This document shows positions 43,181-53,312 of a stretch of 64,000 nt of DNA, in pieces. Within the stretch, counting starts at the first letter, position 1. The number at the start of each line of letters is the position of its first letter. Origin of the DNA: CAWBAT01 sp046331665 (lineage in GTDB: Bacteria > Acidobacteriota > Terriglobia > Versatilivoradales > Versatilivoraceae); assembly GCA_046331665.1 (NCBI GenBank), contig JAXLQK010000032.1:1-64000 (forward strand). The letters are read 5' to 3'. The notes under the pieces were generated by a model, which made no database searches, was not told where the DNA came from, and saw nothing but the letters and a program-made list of their open reading frames with translations. A program made the position numbers and the translations under genes.

Positions 43181-44707
43181 TTATTTCTGGGGTTTCGGAT
43201 CCAGGTTCTGTTTGAGCTCTTCCGGGCTAACGGTTGAGGATACGCCGTCGGCAGGAACCTCTTTCTTGGCCGTCCAGAAGAGCGCATTCAAGAAAATCTT
43301 GCGATAGTTGTCGTCCCCCCAATTGGCGTGGACATGCCCGCCGGTAAAGCCCACTCCTCGTCCACCGTCGGGTCGTTCAACTGCCCACATCACAATCTCA
43401 TCCCGGCCGCTGGCCGAAACGATATGCGGATAAGGACCCCGCGGGGAAGCCGTAGTCCCCAGACGGGTTTCATCGGAAGGTTTGGCAACGAGGATCGGGA
43501 CCACCCCTTTCATTCCCTGACGGAATCGCATATTAAAATACCATTCGTCCTGAGCCTCAAAGGGTTTGACTCCCTGCGTGATTGGATGCACGGGAAGATG
43601 GTTAAAAACCGCCTTCCAGTGGGGATTTGTGGAAAATCCATGTTCGTAGTAACCCCCAATCCAATTCAACAGTTCAGCCCCTCCATTATCTTTGGGGACC
43701 TCCACGGCGTAATGCGCACAAATCAACCCGACACCTTGTTTCATGAGTTCTCCCATCACCCGCAAATGATCCTCTTTGAGAAGCGGGTGGTTGGCTCCCC
43801 CATCCATGTAGAGCAGAATCGTGTCCGCTTCGTCGAAGGCGGTCGGGTCCATTGGCCACCCATTCAAATAGGCACTCACCTGGATTCCGGGAAGCGGCAG
43901 CAAACACTTTTTCAACAATTGAACGCCCGCATTGAATTCATGGTCACCCGGAGCGTGGCTTGGTGTGCCGGCAACCAGTACCATCCGTTTCACACCTTCG
44001 GGCTTCAGTCGTCTTAGTTGAATGTTCTTAAATTGAACAAGCATGGGGGGACCGGCATGAATCTGTAAAGCAAGAATCCCGGAGGAGGCCCGCTTTTCAA
44101 CTTGATCGTCGGTCACGTCCACCGTGACATGACCATTGATTTTATGGATCAGGTGATTCCCGAGCGCGATCACCACGTAGTCATTCCAATCCTCATTTTT
44201 GATGATGGACTGCAATTGTTCCGAATCACCGACGGACCCAGTGACTTGTACCTTCCCCGTCGGATCGACGGTAGTTTTCTCGCCGCGTTTCGCCAGGATG
44301 CCTCTTCCCTTCTCGTCATAGAGAATCCCGGAAAATACTTTCCCGGCTTCAAAGTCTGCCTGATACCCGCCCACAACCCAATTCCCGAGATCCTTGCTCC
44401 GATACTGGACGCCGGAATTTCCACCGACCAGGCGGTAGGTAAAATGGAGCTCGAAATCTTCCACCGTCCCTTGACGCCAGATCAGGAAGGTATTTCCAGT
44501 GGTCGGATTTTCAGCCGTGGTCTGTCCCGTGAGAATTCCGTCCTTGACAGACCAGAACTTGAAGTTGCCGTCCCATCCCGTCAGGTCCTTGCCGTTAAAG
44601 ATGTTCCGGAAACCGGGTTCAGAACCTCCCCACACCACCGCAGGGAGTACCTGCATCAGGCAAAACATCCATAGGGTGATCAGTATTGATTTGTTAGCCT
44701 TCATCAT
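43181..44707 (-). CDS. DUF1080-ThuA fusion, secreted
   Basis: A 508-residue two-domain protein with a signal peptide (ILITLWMFCLMQVLPAVV). Residues about 33-240 are a DUF1080/3-keto-disaccharide hydrolase-like lectin fold (IFNGKDLTGWDG, VQYRSKDLGNWVVGGYQADF, NEDWNDYVVIALGNHLIHKI). Residues about 245-490 are a ThuA domain (LVAGTPSHAPGDHEFNAG, LICAHYAVE, ARPDE-like FEAQDEWYFNMRF, GFTGGHVHANWG). ThuA is linked to 3-keto disaccharide use (trehalose/maltose utilisation), and DUF1080 members cleave 3-keto sugars, so a combined keto-sugar role is inferred. ATG at 44707 with GAGGAA is used. The epimerase gene lies 59 bases upstream on the same strand. Confidence 0.88.
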   Translation of the reverse strand: MMKANKSILITLWMFCLMQVLPAVVWGGSEPGFRNIFNGKDLTGWDGNFKFWSVKDGILTGQTTAENPTTGNTFLIWRQGTVEDFELHFTYRLVGGNSGVQYRSKDLGNWVVGGYQADFEAGKVFSGILYDEKGRGILAKRGEKTTVDPTGKVQVTGSVGDSEQLQSIIKNEDWNDYVVIALGNHLIHKINGHVTVDVTDDQVEKRASSGILALQIHAGPPMLVQFKNIQLRRLKPEGVKRMVLVAGTPSHAPGDHEFNAGVQLLKKCLLPLPGIQVSAYLNGWPMDPTAFDEADTILLYMDGGANHPLLKEDHLRVMGELMKQGVGLICAHYAVEVPKDNGGAELLNWIGGYYEHGFSTNPHWKAVFNHLPVHPITQGVKPFEAQDEWYFNMRFRQGMKGVVPILVAKPSDETRLGTTASPRGPYPHIVSASGRDEIVMWAVERPDGGRGVGFTGGHVHANWGDDNYRKIFLNALFWTAKKEVPADGVSSTVSPEELKQNLDPKPQK

Positions 44708-44766
44708 CTTTAAATTCCTCACGGGTTGTCAGGATCAGGCAGGGACAGTCAGCAGTCACGTCCTTG

Positions 44767-45615
44767 TTATCCCTTGATCGTCTTTTTTAGAAACTTCAAA
44801 CCATTGATGGCAATGTCATTCTTTCTGGGTTCCATCTCTCTCCAGATGGCTGCAGCTTTGGCAATGACGAGCACATCTGGCGTGAATGATTCGATGGAAA
44901 TATCGCGCTTATAACCGATCGCCTTCAGAGCTCTGGCGATTCCTTTCCAATCGATATGATCATTCCCGGGAGTCCCGCGGTCACTGCCGCAGGCGTGGAG
45001 ATGCCCCAGGAGTTTCCCGGCCCGACGAATGGCGGCGGCCTGATTTTTCTCTTCGATATTCATGTGAAAGGTATCCAGATGAATGGTCAGCGCCGAACTG
45101 CCAACGTCCTTTACCATCCGGATCGCCTGATCGCAGGTATTGATGAAGTCGGTTTCAAATCGGTTTAACGGTTCAAGCGCAATCAGTTTCCCTTTCTTTT
45201 CCGCATAACGGCATAAGGTCTTCAAATTCTTCACTACCAGCTGCCATTGTGCCTTTCGCTCTTGGGGGGGAACATACTCGGCGCGGCCCACCACCGAATA
45301 AAGGGGGCCAACCAGAACGGAACAATCCAGCACGCCCATGATGTCGATCAAATGATGAACGTAATCGAGGCACGCTTGCTGGTCCTCCTTCGTTCCCCGC
45401 AAGTCCCGGCCGGGACCATAGGCACCGCAAAGCGTGGTGCTGACCAGCCCATGGCGGTTCAGTTCCGATTTGATGTAGATTGGGTCGATGTGAGATTCAT
45501 GTTCCACCGCGATCTCCACGGAATCGAATCCCCACTTCCTAAATGTCTTAAACCAAGCCGCGCTTTCGTTCGTAAAGGGCGACGTGAACAGGAATGTATT
45601 AATTCCATACCGCAT
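44767..45615 (-). CDS. Sugar phosphate isomerase/epimerase, tagatose/allulose 3-epimerase-like
   Basis: A 282-residue xylose-isomerase-like TIM barrel. Metal and catalytic residues appear in the DTE-family order: Glu in LIALEPLNRFE, HLDTFHMNIEE, then HLHACGSDRGTPGND and ISIESF with the second catalytic Glu. The RGTPG-N-DHIDW block is typical of D-tagatose/D-psicose 3-epimerases. No signal peptide is present, so it works in the cytoplasm. It is first of a two-gene unit with the DUF1080-ThuA protein, consistent with uptake and epimerisation of a ketose or keto-sugar. The exact sugar cannot be told from sequence. Confidence 0.9.
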   Translation of the reverse strand: MRYGINTFLFTSPFTNESAAWFKTFRKWGFDSVEIAVEHESHIDPIYIKSELNRHGLVSTTLCGAYGPGRDLRGTKEDQQACLDYVHHLIDIMGVLDCSVLVGPLYSVVGRAEYVPPQERKAQWQLVVKNLKTLCRYAEKKGKLIALEPLNRFETDFINTCDQAIRMVKDVGSSALTIHLDTFHMNIEEKNQAAAIRRAGKLLGHLHACGSDRGTPGNDHIDWKGIARALKAIGYKRDISIESFTPDVLVIAKAAAIWREMEPRKNDIAINGLKFLKKTIKG

Positions 45616-45775
45616 AGTGCATTCTCCCTGAAACTCTCGGAAATCCCCACAAAAACCCTGGAACGGGGACTAATTAGAACATCAAGCAAATCGGATCGCA
45701 AAGAATTTTTCGGCTGAGATGTCTTCGGCAACGCAGCACTCTGCATGGAGAAAGCGAGTGTCTCTCATCTGGCCG

Positions 45776-46560
45776 TCAATATTTGTAAAAAAAGTAAACG
45801 GTCAGAATCAAGCCTGTGAAGGTCACGAAGCGCCGTACCCAGAGGGGATTGATTTTCTGTGCGAAATAAGCGCCTCCATACCCACCGAGGACAGCTCCGC
45901 CAATCATCAGTGAAGCTTTGGACCAGATCACCGCTCCGGCCACAATAAAGGTAATGACTGCCATTCCATTGATGCAGGTGGCAAACAGGGTTTTCAAGGC
46001 ATTCATCGCATGAATGTTTTCCATACCCAATACGGAGAGAAGCGCGAGCATCAAAATGCCGATACCGCCCCCGAAATAACCTCCATAAATAGCGATGAGC
46101 AATTGCAAAAAAAGAATGCCGATTTGGCCCCGGGACGTGGAATCATGGTCAAATCGAAAGCGGGAACGCACCCAGGCCGCCGCGGATCCTCCAAAAGTAA
46201 AAAGCAGGGTGGCAAGCAGCAGGAGGTAGGGGATCAACTTCTGAAAGGTGGATTGTTTTGTGTTGAGGAGCAGCAAAGCTCCTAAAACACCACCAAGCAG
46301 ACTAACGGCACCGTAAACCCGCAGTCGATGCTTTTCTGTAGCGAATTCTTTGCGGTAGGCGTGAACACTGGCAAGGGATCCAGGCCACAAGACGACGGTA
46401 TTGGTCGCATTGGCATTGACGGGAGGCATCCCGAAGAGGACCAATGCCGGAAAAGTGAAAAAACTGCCGCCGCCTGCTACCGAGTTGAGTGCACCGCCCA
46501 GGACTGCGGCGGAAAAAGGACAAGATTTTCGATCAAGGGAGGACCACGTTCTCTTGCCAT
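45776..46560 (-). CDS. TauE/SafE-family permease, N-terminus frameshifted
   Basis: An eight-helix-type sulfite-exporter/TauE family membrane protein. The family start motif GGALNSVAGGGSFFTFPAL is followed by NANATNTVVLWPGSL, and the second-half repeat is GGYFGGGIGILMLALLSVLG. The uninterrupted frame begins at 46648 with a charged, Cys-containing, non-membrane leader (ERCLTCQKALSIKDHF) that is wrong for this family. In the next frame, ATG at 46560 (preceded by AAAGGA) reads MARERGPPLIENLVLF, a proper first helix, and joins the main frame if the A5 run at 46513-46517 (T5 in the gene) had one more base. Members move sulfite, sulfoacetate or related anions. Confidence 0.75.
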
Positions 46561-46798
46561 CAAAATGATCCTTTATAGACAAGGCCTTCTGACAAGTCAA
46601 ACATCTTTCTCTGTCAGGGTCGACTCCGGGGGTTTCAGAACCTGCCACTCACATCCTTCCGGGTATTCGCGAGCAACCATCCTGTGTACAAAGACCCGTG
46701 GTTATCTATGTTTTTGCAAGGACCACCGCCGTTACCGGCACAAGGCAGAATTAACGGCCAGGTCTACAAGAATCGCTTCAGTCTTTTGTGGCTTTACG

Positions 46799-47986
46799 CT
46801 ACTGCAGCATCCAGACACCCGCCAGGATGCTCAATACCGTCAGAGGAATCCCCACTTTCAAATATTCCGTGAAGGTGATGTTCACGACCGAGCGGGACCG
46901 TTCCACAATCAAATTGGCGATGGAGCCCAACAACGTCAAATTGCCCGCCAATGTGGAAGACATGGCCAATGCCAGCCAGCCTTTGGCGGGATCGGCAAGA
47001 TGGGAAATGAAAGGCTTAAACAGCAGGACCGCCGGCACATTACTGACGATATTTGATATCACGGCACTGAGCAGGCTTAGAACTCCCACCCGGTCCAAAT
47101 GCCAGCGCGAGACTATTTGAGCCAGCTCATGAGGCAATGACGTCTTCTCAATTCCCGCCAGCACGATAAAGAGTCCCACAAAGAGCACCAGCAAAGACCA
47201 ATCGATCTCCCGGTAAACCCTCTGCGGCTTCACGCGACGGGTCAGCAAAAGCACTGCTCCGGCAACCACAGCCACCTTGGGTACCGGCCATCCTACAAAA
47301 AAGTATGATCATCACGATGCTGACGAGAAAAGATTTCCAGAGTAACGCCTTGTGAATCACGAGACGAGTTTAGCGATACTCACGCGGGGCTGGTGGCGGA
47401 ATTCTCTCCGATAGATAAGAGTGACGAGCAATAGGGTGAGGACCAAGCCAATACAAGCAGCAGGTGCCAGTTTCACAAAAACATCCGGTAGGACGCGAAA
47501 AGGTCCCAATCATCATGTTTTGCGGGTTCCCGGTGATGGTGGCGACGCTTCCCACGTTCGAAGCCATCGCCTCGCAAGCAGATAAGGAACAGGGTTACGC
47601 CTTAACCGCGTGACGATGTCCAGGACCAGGGAGTCAAGACCAGGCACATCGTGTCGTTCACGAAAAACGCAGAAGCTCCCCGACACAACGACAATCAGGC
47701 AAAGCAGGGTCAACGGGTGATGCGCATGCTCCACAACCCAATCGCTTACCAGGGCAAAGAATCCTGACAAGCGAAGATTCGCCACCACAATCATCATCCC
47801 GAACAACAGGACTATGGTTTCATAATTAACGGCCTGAAAAGCTTCTTCCAAGGTGAGGACATTGAAGCCGACCATTAAACTAGCACCAATTATGGCTGCC
47901 CCCGCACGGTCGACCCGAAACCCTGGCAGTCGGCCCAAGGCAAGGACCAGATAGGTCCCGGAGAAAATGAGCAGTGGCGCAAGCAT
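46799..47986 (-). pseudogene. SLC13/ArsB-type ion permease broken by about six single-base indels
   Basis: The N-terminal part starts MLAPLLIFSGTYLVLALG and the C-terminal part contains REIDWSLLVLFVGLFIVLAG and SNIVSNVPAVLLF, both signatures of the ArsB/NhaD/SLC13 permease family. Between 47291 and 47680 the protein hops between frames: FFVNDTM, then LVLDIVTRL, then MASNVGSVATITGNPQN (a core motif), then VFVKLAPAA, then HKALLWKS, then GWPVPKV. Each hop is repaired by one base, near 47675, 47630, 47570, 47490, 47370 and 47295. No substitution-type stop codon was needed to explain the loss. Either consensus errors or a fresh pseudogene; the substrate (arsenite, sodium/proton or dicarboxylate) is unresolved. 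Confidence 0.75.
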
Positions 47987-48189
47987 TCGAATGAAATCCT
48001 TGGCGAAGAATATAGTTCGCCGCTTCTTAATCAAAAAAGATCAGCGGGCTGCTTTGTGTTCCAGCTCCTTCGATGAATCACTCAAAGGTGCAACAGACAG
48101 GGGAGGCGGGACTTGCCTCCATGATCCGTGGAGAGGATTGATGTCTTCACGACCTCGTATTCCTGGAGCAATCCTTTTGAACCACTCCG

Positions 48190-50144
48190 TTAAATCCTTT
48201 TGAAGGCCTTGAGAATTTCTTTCTTTTCGTAGCGTAGGATAATGGGACGGCCGTGGGGGCAGCTCATGGGGACTTGTGTCTTTTGCAAGGCCTCAATCAA
48301 CCAGACCATTTTGGGGTAATCGAGATGCATATTCACTTTGATGGCCGCGTGACAGGCAATGGAGGCTGCAATTTTTTCGCGTAATTGACCCAAGCTGACC
48401 GCCTGAGTTTCATGCTCCAAGGCATCCAGAAGCTCAGAAAGCAGGTGTTCGATATCATCCTGCCTGAGATCGGCAGGTGCCGCTTTGATGGCTATTGTCT
48501 TTCGCCCGAAGGGCTCGACCTCAAATCCGCAAGCCTCCAACTCAGGAGTAATATCCTCCAGAATCACCTGCTGTCGCGGCGACAGCTCCACAACGATCGG
48601 CAGCAGCAAACGCTGGCTTTCTGCTTTACCCTGGCTCCGTTGTGCGAGCACTTTTTCAAAAAGAATCCGCTCATGCGCTACATGCTGGTCGATGATGAGC
48701 AACGCCCCCTGGTCCGAGGCAATGATGAAACTATTGTCAATCTGGCCTAAGGGAATAATTCCTGAAGACGGCGGCACTCCCATGTTAGCCGGGATTTGCG
48801 GCATACGGACGGGAGCTACGGCAGTACCCTCTTGCCCGGAAATGGAATTGGCGGCGAAAGTTTGAATTCCTGCCTCCGGCTGAAACGGCAGAGGGACAGT
48901 TTCGGGGTTCGGCGCTGGGGGCGTCAATGTCCAGGGGGCTGGGGCTAAGGGAATTTCCGTCTCCTCGCCAGAATCAGGAGGGCCGGAGGAGACAAAAGGC
49001 GGTTCCGGGGAGTGGCGGGGCTCGGTGGGAAGAGGCTCCCATGGATTCACTCTGCTGTCGATCGCAGTACTTTGTTTGGAGACTGGAAAAATAGCTTGCG
49101 GGCGAGCCTCGATCAGCGCCTTGCGAACAGAGTCTCTCAAGAAATCATGGACCAGGGTCTGCCGGCGAAAGCGCACTTCGGTCTTGGAAGGATGCACATT
49201 GACATCCACCTCCGCAAAGGGCATTTCGATAAAGAGCAGCACCACGGGATAAGTCCCTGCGGGCAGGATATTCCGATAGGCTTCTCCCAACGCATGGAGG
49301 AGAATTCGATCTCGGACCATGCGTCGATTGATGAAAAAAGAGAGCGAATTCCGGTTGAGTTTTTGAACCTCGGGCTTGGACACAAATCCCTGTAGGCGGA
49401 CCCATTCCTGACGTTCATGCGAGTTTCCGGATGATCTACCTCCTCCTGAGAAAATCGGGAGCTCCGCCTGCAGTTCCACCAACTGATCCAACAGTTCGCT
49501 CCCATAGACTTGAAAAACACGTTCGCGCAATTGGGGAACAGGATCGACATTTAAAATCTCGTGATCCCCGCTGCGCAAAATAAAACGCCCTTCCGGATGC
49601 GCCAAAGCATATTGGGTCACGAAATTCACAATATGACTCAATTCAGTACTTTCTGATTTCAGGAATTTCTTGCGGGCGGGAATATTGAAGAATAGATCTC
49701 GGATGGCCAGAGTCGTCCCTGGGCGTTCGGGCAATTTTCTTGACGGAGGTCAGTTTCGCCCCCTGGATATCCACCATCGTCCCGGTATCTTCGCTCGCGT
49801 GCCTTGTTTCAAGCAGAAGTCTGGAGATGCTGGCAACGCTGGGAAGGGCTTCGCCCCGAAAGCCCAAGGTAGGCAATGGAACTCAGGTCATCACTGCGCT
49901 GGAGTTTGCTGGTAGCGTGACGCTCGAAGGCCAGCAGGGCATCATCCGACGTCATTCCCTCCCCATTGTCGAGGACTCGAATCAGGCGACGCCCCCCTGC
50001 CTCCACCTCGACTTCCAGGGCCGTGGCGCCGGCGTCCAGAGAGTTCTCCAGCAGTTCCTTGACAACGGAGGCGGGCCGTTCAATCACTTCACCGGCTGCA
50101 ATCTTGTTTGCCAAGGCCTCGGGAAGAACATGAATCTTAGACAT
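48190..50144 (-). pseudogene. mutL: DNA mismatch repair protein MutL, two frameshifts
   Basis: Three consecutive reading frames together give a full MutL of about 650 residues. The first (from ATG 50144) has the GHKL ATPase start KIAAGEVIERPASVVKELL, ENSLDAG and DNGEGM. The second carries TLGFRGEALPSVASISRLL. The third carries PGTTLAIRDLFFNIPARKKF, the transducer domain, a Pro-rich linker (about 49000) and the C-terminal dimerisation domain ending CPHGRPIILRY. One extra base near 49871 (in SIA-TLGF) and one near 49721 (CCC run before GTTLAIRD) explain both breaks. MutL couples MutS mismatch binding to nicking. If real, the strain would be a mutator; sequence error is at least as likely. Confidence 0.88.
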
Positions 50145-50245
50145 GGCGTGTTACCGGTGGCTTCTTAGTTTTGAACGCAACAACCCGACAGCAGCGGCAT
50201 GCGGCTTTTCGGGCATCGTTCAGTTTCACTGGAGACTCACGAGCC

Positions 50246-52036
50246 CTATCGGCCCGGCTTTCCCAGAATGCGCAGACCGAGCTCCTCGATTTGCTTGGAG
50301 TCAACCGGCGTTGGACACTCCGCCATCATGTCAACTGCGCGAGCCGTTTTGGGAAATGCAATCACGTCGCGAATGGAATTGGCACCCGCTAGTAACATGA
50401 TAATTCTGTCCAATCCCAGCGCAATTCCGCCATGGGGTGGCGTCCCAAATTCCAGCGCTTCCAGGAAAAAGCCAAACCGTAATTTGGCTTCCTCGTCGCT
50501 GAGGCCTAGCGCCTTAAAAACCTGGGCCTGGATATCAGTCCGATGAATTCGGACCGATCCCCCGCCAATTTCCATCCCATTCAAAACCAGATCGTACGCC
50601 TTGGCTCGAACCTGCTCCGGATGGTCGAATACCTTGTCGAGGTCGTCATCCACTGGGGAAGTAAACGGGTGATGACAGGCAACGTAGCGCTTTTCAGTCT
50701 CGTCATACTGAAACATTGGAAAATCTGTGACCCATAAGAACGACAGCTGACGGGGATCGATCAAATTTTCTTGTTTTCCCAACTGCAGTCGGACGGCTCC
50801 CAAAGACTCTGCCACGACCTGGCGTGGACCCGCCACCAACAAAAGAAGGTCGCCGGGTTTCGCCTTGGCGAGGGATGCCAGAGCCTGTCCTTGCTCCATG
50901 CCAACGTGCTTTAGAAACGGAGACTGCAGCTCTCCTTCCAGTACCTTGAGGTAGGCGAGTGTCCCGGCGCCAAAGACGCGGGCTACAGCCGTGAGCTCAT
51001 CGAGCTGTTTGCGCGAATACCCCGCACAACCGGGAACACAAATTCCTTTGACGACGCCGTTTTCGTCCAGGGCAGTCTTGAAGGGGATGAATTCCGTCCC
51101 GGAAAGGATGGGACTGAAATCCACAAACTCCAGACCAAAACGCAAGTCCGGCTTGTCTGATCCATAGCGGTCCATGGCATCTCGATAGGGCAGGCGCAAG
51201 AACGGCGTTTGAACCTTATGTCCGGCTACGGAAAAAATCTCGGCAACCAAGGGCTCGATGAGTCGAAACACCATTTCCGGATGGACAAAGGACATCTCGA
51301 TATCGATCTGTGTGAACTCGGGCTGGCGGTCTGCTCGTAAATCTTCATCCCGAAAGCAGCGGACGATCTGGAAGTACTTCTCGAAACCGGAGATCATGAG
51401 CAATTGCTTGAAGATCTGGGGAGATTGAGGCAGGGCATAAAAAGACCCCGTGTAAAGTCTTGAAGGGACCAGATAATCGCGGGCACCCTCGGGCGTCGAT
51501 TTTGTCAGAAACGGGGTCTCAATTTCATAGAAGCCATGACTGTCCATGAAACGGCGTGCCGCCATGGTAACTTCGTGCCGAAGCTTGAGATGGCGAACCA
51601 TGGGAGCCCGGCGCAAATCGAGATAGCGGTATTTGAGACGCAGATCTTCCGAGGTCGTAATGTCGTCTTCAATCGGAAATGGAGGGGTTTTGGCCTCATT
51701 CAGCAGGAAAAGTTCAGAAACCTGGACTTCGACATCCCCGGTACCGATGGCCGGATTCCGGGTGCTCTTGTCGCGTTCGAGCACTTTGCCTTTGATCGCC
51801 ACCACAAATTCGGAACGCAACCCTTTGGCTTTCTGATGGGCCACGGGGGAATGATCCGGGTTGAACAGCAGTTGGGTCACCCCCTCCCGGTCTCGCAAAT
51901 CGATGAATATCAGATGCCCGAGATCACGTCGACGAGCTACCCACCCCATGAGGACGACTTCCATTCCCGCCTGTGAGATTTCCAAGGCGCCACAGGAATG
52001 GGTTCTTTCCAGGCTGTTCAAAAAATCTAAATCCAA
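50246..52036 (-). CDS. aspS: Aspartyl-tRNA synthetase
   Basis: A 596-residue class II synthetase of the long bacterial type. It has the N-terminal OB anticodon domain (VVLMGWVARRRDLGHLIFID), motif 1 (FMDSHGFYEIETPFLTKSTPEGARDY), flipping and motif 2 region (QIVRCFRDEDLRADRQPEFT), the bacterial GAD insertion (about 300-410) and motif 3 (GIALGLDRIIMLL). It charges tRNA-Asp, and in bacteria lacking asparaginyl-tRNA synthetase it is often non-discriminating, which cannot be judged here. It lies 16 bases downstream of hisS, in the common hisS-aspS order. Confidence 0.96.
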   Translation of the reverse strand: MDLDFLNSLERTHSCGALEISQAGMEVVLMGWVARRRDLGHLIFIDLRDREGVTQLLFNPDHSPVAHQKAKGLRSEFVVAIKGKVLERDKSTRNPAIGTGDVEVQVSELFLLNEAKTPPFPIEDDITTSEDLRLKYRYLDLRRAPMVRHLKLRHEVTMAARRFMDSHGFYEIETPFLTKSTPEGARDYLVPSRLYTGSFYALPQSPQIFKQLLMISGFEKYFQIVRCFRDEDLRADRQPEFTQIDIEMSFVHPEMVFRLIEPLVAEIFSVAGHKVQTPFLRLPYRDAMDRYGSDKPDLRFGLEFVDFSPILSGTEFIPFKTALDENGVVKGICVPGCAGYSRKQLDELTAVARVFGAGTLAYLKVLEGELQSPFLKHVGMEQGQALASLAKAKPGDLLLLVAGPRQVVAESLGAVRLQLGKQENLIDPRQLSFLWVTDFPMFQYDETEKRYVACHHPFTSPVDDDLDKVFDHPEQVRAKAYDLVLNGMEIGGGSVRIHRTDIQAQVFKALGLSDEEAKLRFGFFLEALEFGTPPHGGIALGLDRIIMLLAGANSIRDVIAFPKTARAVDMMAECPTPVDSKQIEELGLRILGKPGR

Positions 52037-52052
52037 CTCGTCTTCTCCTTTT

Positions 52053-53312
52053 CTACGGACGCTGGTCCGCCTTCAAAAATGCCGCAATCTCTTCTGGAAC
52101 CAGGAGCTGTTGAAATCCATCGCTCATCCTTTTCAAGGCATAGCGGCCTGTTCTTAATTCTTCGTCACCGAGAATGAGCACATACCGCGCGGCGATCTTG
52201 TTGGCCAGTCGCATCGAACTCTTGAGGCTCCTGGTCTCAAAATCCAGCCCACAAGAAAGCTCCTGCTGTCGGAAGTACCTTGCCAACTCTGTGGCTCGTT
52301 CAAAGGCCGCCTCACCCAACGGGGCCAGAAACAAAAGGGGAGAATACCCATCGAACGAGGGCTGCAGTTGATCCAGAATCAGGAGGATCCTTTCCAGCCC
52401 CAAAGCAAAACCGAATCCTTTGCTGGGTGCCCCCCCCAGCATTTCCGACAACCCATCGTAGCGGCCGCCTCCAATCAGCGTATTTTGCGCACCCAAGGCC
52501 TCACTCGTCATCTCAAAGGTGGTCCGGGTATAGTAATCCAAGCCACGGACGAGACGGGGAACGATCTTATACTGGATCTTTCGCTCCTGAAGGTACGACA
52601 GGAACTTCTGAAAATGGGTGCGGCAGCCTTCGTCCAGGTAATCCGCAATGGCCGGCAAGGCATCGATCGTCGGCTGGCAGGATTCTACCTTGCAATCCAG
52701 TACACGCAACGGGTTCGTACGCATCCGACGCCGGCAATCCGGGCACAGGCTGTCTGCATTTTTCTGAATGGCTTCCGATAGAACCGCCAGATACTTGGGA
52801 CGGCATAGGGAACAGCCAATGGAATTCACCAGCAGATTGTATTCCCGGAGACCAATCCGATTCAAAAACAGGTCCAGCATTTCCAGGACTTCGGCCTCAA
52901 TGGCGGGATTGTCCGAACCGAGAACTTCTGCCCCAATTTGGTGAAATTGCCGGTAGCGTCCCTTCTGGGGTCGTTCCCGACGAAACATGGGCCCCAGATA
53001 ATACAGTTTCAAGAGCTGGGATTCCTGCAGCAAATGATGTTCAATTGCGGCGCGCACGACCGGCGCGGTCCCTTCAGGGCGCAGTGTCAGCGAATGATCG
53101 TCGCGGTCGTCAAAGGTATACATCTCTTTGGAGACAATATCCGTCTCCTCTCCCACGCCGCGTGCAAAAAGCTCGGTGGCCTCGAAAATAGGCGTCCGAA
53201 TTTCCGCAAAGCCATAGAGCTCCAGGATCTCCCGGGCTATCTTCTCCACGGAGCTCCATCGTTTGGACTCAGGAGGCAGGATATCACTTGTGCCTTTGAT
53301 TGCCTTGATCAC
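52053..53312 (-). CDS. hisS: Histidyl-tRNA synthetase
   Basis: A 419-residue class II synthetase. It begins with the standard KGTSDILPPE; motif 1 is GFAEIRTPIFE, motif 2 is YYLGPMFRRERPQKGRYRQF, the histidine-A motif is LVRGLDYYTRTTFEM and motif 3 is GFGFALGLERIL. The C-terminal anticodon-binding domain ends the protein. Four cysteines in an insertion (CSLCRPKY and LCPDCRRRMR) look like a zinc site seen in some HisRS. Its first 29 bases overlap the end of the gamma-carbonic-anhydrase gene, indicating coupled translation. Confidence 0.95.
   Translation of the reverse strand: MIKAIKGTSDILPPESKRWSSVEKIAREILELYGFAEIRTPIFEATELFARGVGEETDIVSKEMYTFDDRDDHSLTLRPEGTAPVVRAAIEHHLLQESQLLKLYYLGPMFRRERPQKGRYRQFHQIGAEVLGSDNPAIEAEVLEMLDLFLNRIGLREYNLLVNSIGCSLCRPKYLAVLSEAIQKNADSLCPDCRRRMRTNPLRVLDCKVESCQPTIDALPAIADYLDEGCRTHFQKFLSYLQERKIQYKIVPRLVRGLDYYTRTTFEMTSEALGAQNTLIGGGRYDGLSEMLGGAPSKGFGFALGLERILLILDQLQPSFDGYSPLLFLAPLGEAAFERATELARYFRQQELSCGLDFETRSLKSSMRLANKIAARYVLILGDEELRTGRYALKRMSDGFQQLLVPEEIAAFLKADQRP

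Noticed and set aside
52280..53191. 303-codon plus-strand frame opposite hisS
   Set aside because: Shadow of hisS; low-complexity Pro/Ser/Arg composition and no family motif, while the opposite strand has all HisRS motifs.
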